64,000 bases of DNA from Curtobacterium sp. PhB115 (lineage in GTDB: Bacteria > Actinomycetota > Actinomycetes > Actinomycetales > Microbacteriaceae). Shown one piece after another: positions 15,587-23,502 of the stretch (positions are counted from its first letter, which is position 1; each line of letters starts with the position of its first letter). A program made the position numbers and the translations under genes. A model generated the notes under the pieces. The model ran no database searches. It had not been told where the DNA came from and saw nothing but the letters and a program-made list of their open reading frames with translations. The stretch lies in contig NZ_RJKR01000006.1 in NCBI RefSeq assembly GCF_003752025.1, positions 469,466-533,465 of the forward strand, in the 5' to 3' direction.

Positions 15587-16270
15587 TCAGGCGGAGGCGG
15601 GGATTTCCGCCTGCGGCTCGGGCGTGCCGGTGGTCCGGTCTGCCACCGCTCCCGCCAATACGCCGGAGCGGTGTCCGGCGAGCACCGCGTCGGCCGACGG
15701 CACCGGGATCCGGTACGCCGACGTGATGGTCGTGTAGAGCGCACCGCCGAGCCGGCCGACGGGGCGGTAGCGCTCGATGTCGATGCGTCCGCGGTCGTCG
15801 AGGACGCCGTCGTCGGTGTGCACGCCGACGACCTCGGCGAACACGAGCGTCGCGCCGGGCATCTCCTTCTCCTCGGTCGCCCGGCACTCCAGGGCCACTT
15901 TCGCGCCGGCGAGCCGCGGCGGGGTGACGACGGTGCTCTGGGTGGTGTCGAGTCCGAGCAGGGCGGCCTCGTCGACGTCGGCGTCGAACAGTGCGGCGGT
16001 GTCCGTCTGGTCCGCCTCGAAGCCCTCCGTGACGAGGTTCACGACGAAGTCCCCGGTGTGCCGGATGTTGTCGAGCGTGTCCTTGCTGCCGGTGAACGAC
16101 ACCATGAGCATCGGCGGGTCCATCGTGACGAGCTGGAAGTAGCTGTACGGGGCGAGGTTGTACCCGCCGTCGGGCGAGACCGAACCGATCCAGGCGATCG
16201 GCCGCGGCACGACCGCGTTCTTGATCATCCAGATGAAGTCGACGTGTTCGGACGAGGTGTCGAGGTACAT
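15587..16270 (-). CDS. Flavin reductase-family protein (oxygenase partner 2)
   Basis: The 227-residue protein matches the YwrF/DIM6-type flavin reductase family: VPRPIAWIGSVSPDGGYNLAPYSYFQLVTMDPPML near the N-terminus, then DTLDNIRHTGDFVVNLVTE. It is expected to bind FMN and deliver reduced flavin, or in some relatives to act on flavin-linked substrates. It lies between the fused transporter ATPase and oxygenase copy 2, with AGGAGG before the ATG. Having two dissimilar flavin reductases for two oxygenases suggests a dedicated pairing. Confidence 0.85.
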   Translation of the reverse strand: MYLDTSSEHVDFIWMIKNAVVPRPIAWIGSVSPDGGYNLAPYSYFQLVTMDPPMLMVSFTGSKDTLDNIRHTGDFVVNLVTEGFEADQTDTAALFDADVDEAALLGLDTTQSTVVTPPRLAGAKVALECRATEEKEMPGATLVFAEVVGVHTDDGVLDDRGRIDIERYRPVGRLGGALYTTITSAYRIPVPSADAVLAGHRSGVLAGAVADRTTGTPEPQAEIPASA

Positions 16271-16376
16271 GCTGTGGCCTCCTGGGGCGCGTTCGTGGGA
16301 CGGGTCGGCCGGGAGGCTCGGTGCGGCTCCGGTGGGCCGGCGCGCCTCCCGGGGGCAGCCGGTCGCAGTGCCCGGC

Positions 16377-18053
16377 TCAGGCCGCGCGGTCGTCGTCCAG
16401 CACGCGGGCTCCGGGGATCGCTCGGAGCAGTGTCCGCGTGTACTCGTGCTGCGGGGCGCCGAAGATCTCGTCGGGGGTGCCGGACTCGACGACGTGGCCG
16501 TGGTCCATCACGTGCACGCGGTGCGACACCATCCGGACGACGGCCAGGTCGTGACTGATGAACAGGTACGCCAGCCCGAGCTCTTGCTGCAGTTCGACGA
16601 GCAGCTCGAGGATCTGTTCCTGCACCACGACGTCGAGGGCCGAGACCGCTTCGTCGAGGACCACGAGGTCGGTGTGGAGTGCGAGCGCGCGGGCGATGGC
16701 GACGCGTTGGAGCTGGCCGCCGGACATCTCGGTGGGCAGCTTGTCGGCACTCGCCGCCGGCAGGGCGACCCGGTCGAGCAGGTCGAGGGCGCGGGCCTTC
16801 CGGGACACGGCGTCGCCGATGCCGTGCAGGACCATCGGTTCCTCGATGCTCCTGCGGACGGTCCAGCGGGCGTCGAGCGACCCGTACGGGTTCTGGAACA
16901 CGGGCTGCACGCGGCTGCGGAAGCGCATCAGGTCGGCGCCGCGGAAGCTGGACACCTCGGCACCGTCGAAGGTGATCGAGCCGCTCGTCTGCTGCTCGAG
17001 CGCGAGGACCATCTTCGCGGTCGTGGACTTGCCGGACCCCGATCCACCGACGACCGCGACGGTCTCGCCGCGGGCGATGTCGAAGGTCGAGCCGGCCACC
17101 GCGACGAAGGGGTCCTGCCGCCGCCAGCCGCCGGAACGGATCGGGTACTCCTTGCGGACGTCGGTCAGCCGGACGAGCGGTTCGGCGGGCACCACCGGGA
17201 TGTCCGTCCCGGTCGCTCGGGGGGCCGTCGCGACGGGGCCGTCGCCGACGAGCCGCACGGAACCGAAGTCCGGGGCGGCGGCGAGGAGTCGTTGCGTGTA
17301 CTCGTGCTCCGGCCGCGCCAGGATCCCGGCGGCACGGCCCTGCTCGACGACGTCCCCGCGGTACATCACGAGGATCGTGTCGGCGCGCTCGGCGGCGAGC
17401 GGCAGGTCGTGGGTGATCAGGAGCACGGCGGTGCCGAGGTCACTCGTCAGCCGGTCGAGCTCGTCGAGGATCGTCCGCTGCACCGTGACGTCGAGTGCAC
17501 TCGTCGGCTCGTCGGCGATGAGGAGCTTCGGGCGGCAGGCGAGCCCCATCGCGATGAGCACGCGCTGCCGCATGCCGCCGGAGAGCTCGTGCGGGTACTG
17601 GCGAGCGCGGCGCTCCGGCTCGGGGATCCCGACCATCTCGAGCAGCTCGACGACCCGGGTCCGCGCCGCAGCGCCCTTGGCGATGCCGTGCACCTCGAGC
17701 GCCTCGCGGATCTGGGTTCCGACGCGGTGGATGGGGTCGAGGTTCGACATCGGGTCCTGCGGCACCAGCCCGATGCCCTTGCCGCGGATGCCGACCATCG
17801 TGCGCTCGGGGGCGTCGTGGATCGGCACCCCGTCGAAGGCGATGCTCCCGTCCGAGATCCGGCCGTTGTCGGCGAGCAGGCGGTTCACGCTCGCCGCGGT
17901 CGTGGACTTGCCCGACCCGGACTCGCCGACGATGGCCAGGGTCTCCCCGGCGGCCAGGTCGAACGACACCCGGCGGATCGCCTCGAACTCACCGGTCGGG
18001 GTCGTGAACGTCACGGCCAGGTCGCGGACGGACAGGAGCGGCTGCTGCGTCAT
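16377..18053 (-). CDS. Fused DppD-DppF-type ABC transporter ATPase
   Basis: The 558-residue protein contains two complete nucleotide-binding domains. Domain 1 has Walker A GESGSGKST, signature LSGGMRQR and Walker B LLIADEPTSALD. Domain 2 has GGSGSGKST, MSGGQLQR and LVVLDEAVSALD, where Glu-Ala replaces Glu-Pro. This is the usual fusion of DppD and DppF in peptide/opine/nickel-type importers, and the C-terminal parts after each domain fit that family. It should power the permeases at 20440-22223. A strong hairpin at 18095-18125 separates it from the upstream hydrolase gene. Confidence 0.93.
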   Translation of the reverse strand: MTQQPLLSVRDLAVTFTTPTGEFEAIRRVSFDLAAGETLAIVGESGSGKSTTAASVNRLLADNGRISDGSIAFDGVPIHDAPERTMVGIRGKGIGLVPQDPMSNLDPIHRVGTQIREALEVHGIAKGAAARTRVVELLEMVGIPEPERRARQYPHELSGGMRQRVLIAMGLACRPKLLIADEPTSALDVTVQRTILDELDRLTSDLGTAVLLITHDLPLAAERADTILVMYRGDVVEQGRAAGILARPEHEYTQRLLAAAPDFGSVRLVGDGPVATAPRATGTDIPVVPAEPLVRLTDVRKEYPIRSGGWRRQDPFVAVAGSTFDIARGETVAVVGGSGSGKSTTAKMVLALEQQTSGSITFDGAEVSSFRGADLMRFRSRVQPVFQNPYGSLDARWTVRRSIEEPMVLHGIGDAVSRKARALDLLDRVALPAASADKLPTEMSGGQLQRVAIARALALHTDLVVLDEAVSALDVVVQEQILELLVELQQELGLAYLFISHDLAVVRMVSHRVHVMDHGHVVESGTPDEIFGAPQHEYTRTLLRAIPGARVLDDDRAA

Positions 18054-18094
18054 GGGGCTGCCTTCGGGACGGGAGCGGAACGTGCGAGGGGGAA

Positions 18095-18125
18095 GCACGG
18101 GCCGGTCGACCTGACCGGCCCGTGC
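18095..18125. terminator. Strong hairpin inside the oxygenase/transport cluster
   Basis: GCACGGGCCGGTC (18095-18107) and its exact complement (18113-18125) form a 13-bp stem with a 5-nt loop. It lies 10 nt after the isochorismatase-type gene stop and 42 nt before the ATPase start. It may cause partial termination or stabilise the upstream mRNA. Confidence 0.65.
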
Positions 18126-18135
18126 AGGGGTGGGA

Positions 18136-18810
18136 CTAGACCGCGACGGTGGGGAGCGGGGTCTCCACGCGCGGCTGGGGCGTGCCCGCGAAGGACGGCG
18201 TGCCGCCCCACGACGTCTCGACGTCGGCGAGCTCGACGACTTCGCCGAACGACCAGCCCATGCCGAACAGGGCGAAGTGGTTCCGCTCCGGCGTGAACTC
18301 GGCGACCGCGTCTCGCACCACGTAGGTGGCGTAGTCGCGCTGACCGGCGTCCCGCACGGTGGTCTCGACGCAGATGTTCGTCGTGACGCCGCAGACCACG
18401 AGGTTCCGGACGCCGAGTCCGGTCAGGACGGGCTCGAGCCGGGTGCCGTAGAACGCGCTCGGACGGGACTTGTCGATCACGACCTCGTCGGGTCGGGCGC
18501 CGAGCTCGGGGATGAGCTCGATCTCGTCGGTGCCGTACCCGAGCGAGTTCGCCGCGATGCGGTCCGACGCCTTGGCGCCCTTCGTGACGCCGAAGTCGAC
18601 CATGCCGGGCATGTAGACGTACCGGGTGAAGATCACCGGGACGCCGGCGGCGCGGGCGGCGTCGACGAGGGCGACGGTGCCGGGGATCGCGTGCCGGAGC
18701 GGGGTGACGTCGATGCCGGCGCGACCGAGCGAGTCGTCGTTGTCGAAGAACGCGCGCTGCATGTCGACGACGATGACGGCGGTGTTCTCGGTGGGGATGG
18801 TGGTGGTCAT
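18136..18810 (-). CDS. Isochorismatase-family cysteine hydrolase
   Basis: The 224-residue protein has the catalytic Asp in VVDMQ (Asp16), Lys114 in VIDKSRPSAFYGT and the nucleophile Cys147 in GVTTNICVETTVRDA, the complete Asp-Lys-Cys set of isochorismatase-like amidases. That motif resembles ureidoacrylate and N-carbamoylsarcosine amidohydrolases more than true isochorismatases. It probably hydrolyses an amide, carbamate or ureide made by the oxygenases. It lies 10 nt after the solute-binding protein gene in the cluster. Confidence 0.88.
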   Translation of the reverse strand: MTTTIPTENTAVIVVDMQRAFFDNDDSLGRAGIDVTPLRHAIPGTVALVDAARAAGVPVIFTRYVYMPGMVDFGVTKGAKASDRIAANSLGYGTDEIELIPELGARPDEVVIDKSRPSAFYGTRLEPVLTGLGVRNLVVCGVTTNICVETTVRDAGQRDYATYVVRDAVAEFTPERNHFALFGMGWSFGEVVELADVETSWGGTPSFAGTPQPRVETPLPTVAV

Positions 18811-18820
18811 CGTGCGACTC

Positions 18821-20338
18821 CTAGTTGAAGAGGATCATGCCGTTGGGACGGGGCGTCCAGTCGAGCCCCTTGGTGACGCCGTACGTGTACGTGTCGGCGA
18901 TGAGCGGTGCGTAGTACGTGTTGTCGTTGACGATCGTCGAGATCTTGCCGAGGTCGGCGTCGCGGGCGTCCTCGTCGGGCTCGGCGAGCTCCTTCTCGAG
19001 CAGTGCGTCGATCTCGGCGTTCTTCGCGTAGCCCTGACCGCCGGACTTCGTGAGCATCGTGAGCGGCAGGTCGGCGTCGAGCACCGACGGGGCGAACGCG
19101 TAGATGTACAGGCCGGAGAACTTGTTCGCGAACCAGTTCGACGAGAACGTCGAGAACTCCTGACCGTCGAGCTTCACCGTGATGCCGACCGCCTCGAGGT
19201 ACTGCTGGATCGACTGCGCGAGCTGCTGGATCTGCGGCAGCGTCGTCGTCGGGTAGCTCAGCGTGATCGAGGACCCGTCGTACCCGGAGGCCTTGACGAG
19301 CTTCTTCGCCTCGGCGACGTCCTGCTCCGTCGGCTCGATCGAGTCGTCGTAGCCCTGGGTCACCGATGCGACGAGCTGGCTGGCCGGCTCGGTGGTGCCG
19401 GCCATGAGCTTCTCGGAGATCGCGTCGCGGTCGACGGCCAGGCTGACGGCCTTGCGGAAGTCGGCGTCGTCGAGCCACTTCGCGGTCGCGTTGAAGCCGG
19501 TGTAGATGACCCGGTTCGACTTGGTGTCGACGACGTCGATCGCGTCCGACGACTTCGCGGTGCCGACGCTGGCCGGTCCGAGCAGGGCGATGTCGAGGTC
19601 ACCCGACTGCACCGAGTTGGCACGGGTGGTCTCGTCCGGCACGAACTGGAACACGACGTTCTCGTAGGTACCCTGCTTGCCCCAGTAGTCCGGGTTCCGC
19701 TTCAGGGTGATGGAGTCGCCGCGGGTCCACTTCACGACCTCGTACGGGCCCGAGCCGACCGGCTTCTGGCCGAAGGCCTTCGCGCCCTCGGAGTAGATCG
19801 CCTCCGGCAGGATCGACACCAGGGTGACCTGACGGTCGAACGGCGCGTACGGGGTGTTCAGGTGGAACACGACGGTGGTGTCGTCGGTCGCCTCGAGGGA
19901 GTCGATCGCGGTCATGTACCCGCCGAGGTTCGACTCGGGGTCCTTCATCGCCGTCTCGTACGTGTAGACCACGTCGTCCGCGGTGACGGGGGACCCGTCG
20001 GAGAACTCGGCGTCGTCACGGAGTGTGAACGTCCACGTCGTCAGTGCGTCGTCGTGGGTCCACTCGGTCGCCAGGCCGGGCTCGACGCTGCCGTCCGTGC
20101 CGATGGTGGTGAGCTGGTCGAAGACGTTCTCGAAGACGTTGAGCGACTGCAGGTTCGTGTCGAACACCGGGTCGAGGGTCGACGGCTCCGCGGTGAGTGC
20201 TGCGGTGACGGTGTCCTTGGTGGTCGAGCCGCTGCCGGCGTCGGCGGACGAGAAGCCCGAGCAGCCGGTGAGCACGAGTGCCGCGGCGCCGGTGAGGCCG
20301 ACCGCGACGAGCAGTCGGTGGATCCGGGGTGATGCCAT
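18821..20338 (-). CDS. ABC transporter solute-binding lipoprotein (family 5)
   Basis: The 505-residue precursor has a lipoprotein signal with lipobox LTGC (Cys26), then an SBP_bac_5 body: AEPSTLDPVFDTNLQSLNVFENVFDQL, a central GPYEVVKWTRGDSITLKRNPDYWG and DFRKAVSLAVDRDAI. Family 5 proteins bind peptides, nickel chelates, opines or other small molecules outside the membrane. It lies between permease DppC and the isochorismatase-type gene. The substrate it captures is presumably the compound oxidised by the cluster. Confidence 0.93.
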   Translation of the reverse strand: MASPRIHRLLVAVGLTGAAALVLTGCSGFSSADAGSGSTTKDTVTAALTAEPSTLDPVFDTNLQSLNVFENVFDQLTTIGTDGSVEPGLATEWTHDDALTTWTFTLRDDAEFSDGSPVTADDVVYTYETAMKDPESNLGGYMTAIDSLEATDDTTVVFHLNTPYAPFDRQVTLVSILPEAIYSEGAKAFGQKPVGSGPYEVVKWTRGDSITLKRNPDYWGKQGTYENVVFQFVPDETTRANSVQSGDLDIALLGPASVGTAKSSDAIDVVDTKSNRVIYTGFNATAKWLDDADFRKAVSLAVDRDAISEKLMAGTTEPASQLVASVTQGYDDSIEPTEQDVAEAKKLVKASGYDGSSITLSYPTTTLPQIQQLAQSIQQYLEAVGITVKLDGQEFSTFSSNWFANKFSGLYIYAFAPSVLDADLPLTMLTKSGGQGYAKNAEIDALLEKELAEPDEDARDADLGKISTIVNDNTYYAPLIADTYTYGVTKGLDWTPRPNGMILFN

Positions 20339-20356
20339 GAGGGGGTGGTCCCTTCC

Positions 20357-20415
20357 GGGTCAGGGGGTGCGGGGTGGGGGTGCGGGATGGGGACGGGTCG
20401 GGGTGCGGGGGTGGG
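20357..20415 (+). other. Dense G-tract stretch between the DppC-type and binding-protein genes
   Basis: About ten runs of three to five G occur in under 60 nt on the plus strand, which is the template strand for the flanking genes. It has high G-quadruplex potential. The transcript would be C-rich and probably unstructured just before the solute-binding protein gene. Confidence 0.6.
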
Positions 20416-20447
20416 ACGAGCGGTCAGCGGCACGAGCGGTCAGCGGC
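20416..20447 (+). repeat. Perfect tandem 16-bp duplication across the DppC-type stop codon
   Basis: ACGAGCGGTCAGCGGC occurs twice without a gap (20416-20431, 20432-20447), and the second copy contains the stop codon of the permease gene. It looks like a recent slippage duplication next to the G-rich stretch. Confidence 0.8.
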
Positions 20448-21309
20448 GCGAGCGGCGCGCGGACAGGCCCTGCGAGACGAACTGGACCCCGCCGATGACC
20501 ATCAGGATCATCAGCGCGGGCAGGACGACGAGCGCGGGGTTGGTCTGGAGGTAGTTCTGGCCGTCGGCGATGAGTCCGCCGAGGCTGGGGGTCGGCGGCT
20601 GGATGCCGAGGCCGATGAAGGACAGCGAGGACTCGATCGTGATGACGGTGCCGACCTCGAACGCGGCGAGGATCGCGATCTGCGGCAGCACGTTCGGCAG
20701 CAGGTGGCGGCTGACGACCCACCAGCCGGAGCCCCCGGCAGCGGTCACGGCGGTGACGAACTCGCGCTCCCGCAGGGACACCGCGATGGACCGGGAGACG
20801 CGGCCGTAGCCGACCCAGTTGGTCAGCCCGAGCATCACCACCAGCAGGGTGGTGCTCGAGCCGAGGGCGGCGACCAGGACGATGAGGAGCAGGACGACGG
20901 GGATCGAGAGCTGCACGTCGGCGACGCCCATCAGGAACGCGTCGAGACGACCGCGGCGCCAGCCGGCCACGAGCCCGATCGCGAGGCCGAGCACCATCGA
21001 GATGAGCACGGCGCCGAATGCCACGACGAGCGAGGTCCGCGTCGCCACCGACAACCGGCTGAGCAGGTCACGGCCCAGCGCGTCCGTCCCCAACAGGTGC
21101 GCGCCGCTCGTGAACGGCGTCTGCTGCGCACTCGCGAGGTCCTGCGTGTACGGGTTGAACCCGGGCAGGAACGGCACCACCAGGACCACCAACGCGACGA
21201 TCACGAGCATGACGGTCGCGACGACGAGCGAGGGTGCAGCGCCGACGAGTCCGGCGGTGAGGGACCGCGCCTGGGTGCGGGTGCGGAGCCGGGTCGTTGC
21301 CTGGGTCAT
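20440..21309 (-). CDS. ABC transporter permease (DppC type)
   Basis: The 289-residue protein has an N-terminal cytoplasmic segment, a first membrane helix (LVVATVMLVIVALVVLVV) and then the HLLGTDALGRDLLSRL motif typical of DppC. The binding-protein-dependent transport domain follows, with the EAA-type loop (TAVTAAGGSGWWVVSRHLLPNVLP). About six helices are visible. It overlaps the DppB-type gene by ATGA at 21306-21309. It forms one half of the membrane channel of the importer. Confidence 0.92.
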   Translation of the reverse strand: MTQATTRLRTRTQARSLTAGLVGAAPSLVVATVMLVIVALVVLVVPFLPGFNPYTQDLASAQQTPFTSGAHLLGTDALGRDLLSRLSVATRTSLVVAFGAVLISMVLGLAIGLVAGWRRGRLDAFLMGVADVQLSIPVVLLLIVLVAALGSSTTLLVVMLGLTNWVGYGRVSRSIAVSLREREFVTAVTAAGGSGWWVVSRHLLPNVLPQIAILAAFEVGTVITIESSLSFIGLGIQPPTPSLGGLIADGQNYLQTNPALVVLPALMILMVIGGVQFVSQGLSARRSRR

Positions 21310-22223
21310 GAGAGCCTCACTCGGGGGTCGAGCACCGCGTAGAGCATGTCGACGATGAAGTTGATGGCGACGAAGAGCATCGCGATGAGCACGACGCCGG
21401 CCTGCACGATCGGGTAGTCCCGCTCGGTGACGCCCTGCACGATCAGGCGTCCGAGGCCTGGCCAGTTGAAGACCATCTCGAGCACGACCGTCCCGCCCAT
21501 CAGCACGCCGAGGTTGATCCCGGCGATCGTGATGACGGGCAGGAGCGCGTTCGGGAGCATGTGCCGCACGACGATCCGTCCGCGGGAGACGCCCTTCGCG
21601 CGGGCGGTCCGGACGTAGTCGAGGGTCCGTGACTCGTCGAAGGACGACGAGATGAGCCGGAGGTACAGAGCCACCTCGAACGTGGCGATCGTCGCGACGG
21701 GCAGCACGAAGCTCGCGTAGCTCGTGCGGCCGATCGCGGGGAGGAGTCCGAGCGAGACGGAGAAGACGAGCACCAGGAGGATGCCGAACAGGTACGGGGG
21801 GATCGCCTGACGGACCGTCGCGAGCCACATCAGCGTCGACCGGAGCCGCTTGCTGCCGGTGGTCTCGGCGACGACGGCCAGGGCCACGGCGAGCGCGAAG
21901 CCGATCACGAACGAGGTCAGGGCGAGCTCGACGGTGTTCGGGAGCCGCTCGAGGACGAGCCCGAGGGCGGACTGTCCCTGGCGGATCGAGTCCCCGAGGT
22001 CGCCACGGAACGCGCCGGCCATGAAGTCGACGTACTGCACGAGCAGCGGTCGGTCGAGGCCGAGGCTGTGCCGGGCGGCGTCCACGTCGGCCTGGGTCGC
22101 CTGGTCGGGCAGCATGAGCCGGACGGGGTCGCCGGTCAGCCGGGCGAGCACGAACGCGAACGTGAGCACGGCGAGGACCGTGACGACGATCCGCGCGACG
22201 CGGGAGCCGATGAACCGCACCAT
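21306..22223 (-). CDS. ABC transporter permease (DppB type)
   Basis: The 305-residue protein shows the DppB layout: an N-terminal helix (VARIVVTVLAVLTFAFVLARLTGDP), a periplasmic region with HSLGLDRPLLVQYVDFMAGAFRGDLGDSIR, and the EAA loop TARAKGVSRGRIVVRHMLPNALLPV. It is the first gene of the cluster's long operon. Its upstream region holds two TTGATT-type repeats, probably bound by the GntR/UTRA regulator encoded upstream on the same strand. Confidence 0.92.
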   Translation of the reverse strand: MVRFIGSRVARIVVTVLAVLTFAFVLARLTGDPVRLMLPDQATQADVDAARHSLGLDRPLLVQYVDFMAGAFRGDLGDSIRQGQSALGLVLERLPNTVELALTSFVIGFALAVALAVVAETTGSKRLRSTLMWLATVRQAIPPYLFGILLVLVFSVSLGLLPAIGRTSYASFVLPVATIATFEVALYLRLISSSFDESRTLDYVRTARAKGVSRGRIVVRHMLPNALLPVITIAGINLGVLMGGTVVLEMVFNWPGLGRLIVQGVTERDYPIVQAGVVLIAMLFVAINFIVDMLYAVLDPRVRLS

Positions 22224-22289
22224 GGGACGGTCCTTCCTTCTGGGCGTGGGACGAGGTGGTCACCTCGGTGTGCAGGTGACGCTATGTGC

Positions 22290-22333
22290 CGATTGATTCC
22301 GCACCGTGACCTGTCGGTAACGGTTGATTGCGC
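22290..22333 (-). promoter_or_regulatory. Candidate GntR/UTRA operator upstream of the transporter operon
   Basis: CGATTGATTCCGC (22290-22302) and CGGTTGATTGCGC (22321-22333) match at 11 of 13 positions and are 31 bp apart, about three DNA turns. CCGCACCGTGA (22299-22309) between them recurs exactly before oxygenase copy 2. They lie 67-110 nt upstream of the DppB-type start. Confidence 0.5.
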
Positions 22334-22398
22334 GCCGTCGATCCGCATGGGCAAGCCGATCGGCGGCGTTTCCGCCGCCCTGGGAGAAGCTGCGCGGG

Positions 22399-23217
22399 TC
22401 AGCGCGGGGGCGTCTGGGTGTTGAGCATCGCGGGCACGTCGTCGTGCTTCGCCCACAGGGCCACTCGGTCGCCGCGGTAGTGGCCGTAGGCGAGCATCCC
22501 GACGCGACCGTCGGCGCCGCGCACGAGCGTCTCGCGCACCAGGATCGCGGCACCGACCGCGACCTTGAGCACCTTGGCGGTGCGCTCGTCGCAGTTCACC
22601 GCCTCCACGGTCGCCTCGACGTGCGACAGCGCGACCTGCCGCATCGCGTTGAGCCGGGCGTCCCGGTCGTCGTCGTCCACGAGCAGGTCCGGTGCGTCCA
22701 GCGGGTAGTACCCGACGAGCACGCCGAGTGGTTCGCCGCCCCGGGTGACGAGGTCCTCGCGCATCAGCACGTACTCGTCGTCGATCTCCAACCGGCTGCG
22801 GATGTGCTCGTCGGCCAGCACGGTGGCGCGCTCGAGCTCCGTCAACTCGAGGGCCACCGAGGGGCGGTCGGGGTCCTCCTCGGCACGGGTCCAGCCGCCG
22901 ATCGGCAGGAGTTCCAGCAACGGCAGTTCGGAGATGGAGGCCACGACGCTCGTCCCGATGCGCTGCCGGCGTTCGATGAGTCCCTCGGCACCGAGCATCG
23001 ACAGCGCCGAACGGATGCTGTTCCTGCTCATCATCATCGACATGATGAGGCTCTGTTCCTCGACCGGTCGTCCGGCGGAGAGCACGCCTCGGCGGATGCT
23101 CGCCCGCAGGAGCACGTGGGCCCGCCGGGGCGAGGACTGCAGGAGTTCCCGGATGCGCTGACCGCTTCCGCTCCGGGCACGGCCGATGGCCTCGGTGAGT
23201 TCCGTCTGCGTGTACAC
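22399..23217 (-). CDS. GntR-family regulator with UTRA domain
   Basis: The 272-residue protein has a GntR winged helix (about 35-100, with SRNSIRSALSMLGAEGLIERRQRIGTSV) and a C-terminal UTRA effector domain (about 110-265, with REDLVTRGGEPLGVLVGYYPLDAP). UTRA domains bind small metabolites and relieve repression. An unusual IMSMMMS run precedes the recognition helix. It lies just upstream of the importer/oxygenase operon on the same strand and is the likely regulator. Confidence 0.88.
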   Translation of the reverse strand: MYTQTELTEAIGRARSGSGQRIRELLQSSPRRAHVLLRASIRRGVLSAGRPVEEQSLIMSMMMSRNSIRSALSMLGAEGLIERRQRIGTSVVASISELPLLELLPIGGWTRAEEDPDRPSVALELTELERATVLADEHIRSRLEIDDEYVLMREDLVTRGGEPLGVLVGYYPLDAPDLLVDDDDRDARLNAMRQVALSHVEATVEAVNCDERTAKVLKVAVGAAILVRETLVRGADGRVGMLAYGHYRGDRVALWAKHDDVPAMLNTQTPPR

Positions 23218-23276
23218 GTCGATCCTCCGGTCCGGGGCCGAGCGACCTGCGGCCCCTGGGGTGGAGGTGAGCCTAT

Positions 23277-23294
23277 GGACGACGCGTGTCGTCC
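23277..23294. promoter_or_regulatory. Palindrome upstream of the GntR/UTRA gene
   Basis: GGACGAC and GTCGTCC flank GCGT, giving two perfect 7-bp arms. It lies about 60 nt before the regulator's start and could be an autoregulatory site or the start of its leader. It does not resemble the TTGATT repeats upstream of the transporter. Confidence 0.35.
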
Positions 23295-23502
23295 AAGTGC
23301 CCCTGAGCGTTACGGGTTCGTTTCGCGGGCCTTCCGGTGACGGCCCCCTCCGGAGTAGCCTCCGAGCGTTCGATGCCCCTCATGACCGCGCGGCCGCTGC
23401 ACCGTCGCGCCGACGGTCGCTCCCGTGTCCCCTCACCCGACGGGGCACGTCTCGCCGCCGAGCGGCGGCTCGCCCTGCGGGGCGGTACGTGAGGAAACAC
23501 GC

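Noticed and set aside
16377..18053. Two separate ATPase genes instead of a fusion
   Set aside because: The frame is continuous, with no internal ribosome site at the domain junction, and DppDF fusions are common in actinobacteria.
11376..23217. Assignment as the Rut pyrimidine pathway
   Set aside because: No RutC, RutE or UraA-type transporter is visible. There are two NtaA/DszA-type oxygenases instead of one RutA, and the alpha/beta protein lacks the catalytic residues expected of RutD.
11376..23217. Assignment as riboflavin degradation (RcaE-like)
   Set aside because: An RcaE-like oxygenase cannot be told apart by eye, but no flavokinase gene is present and a peptide-type importer is not expected. 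It was left as an option for a tree rather than a call.
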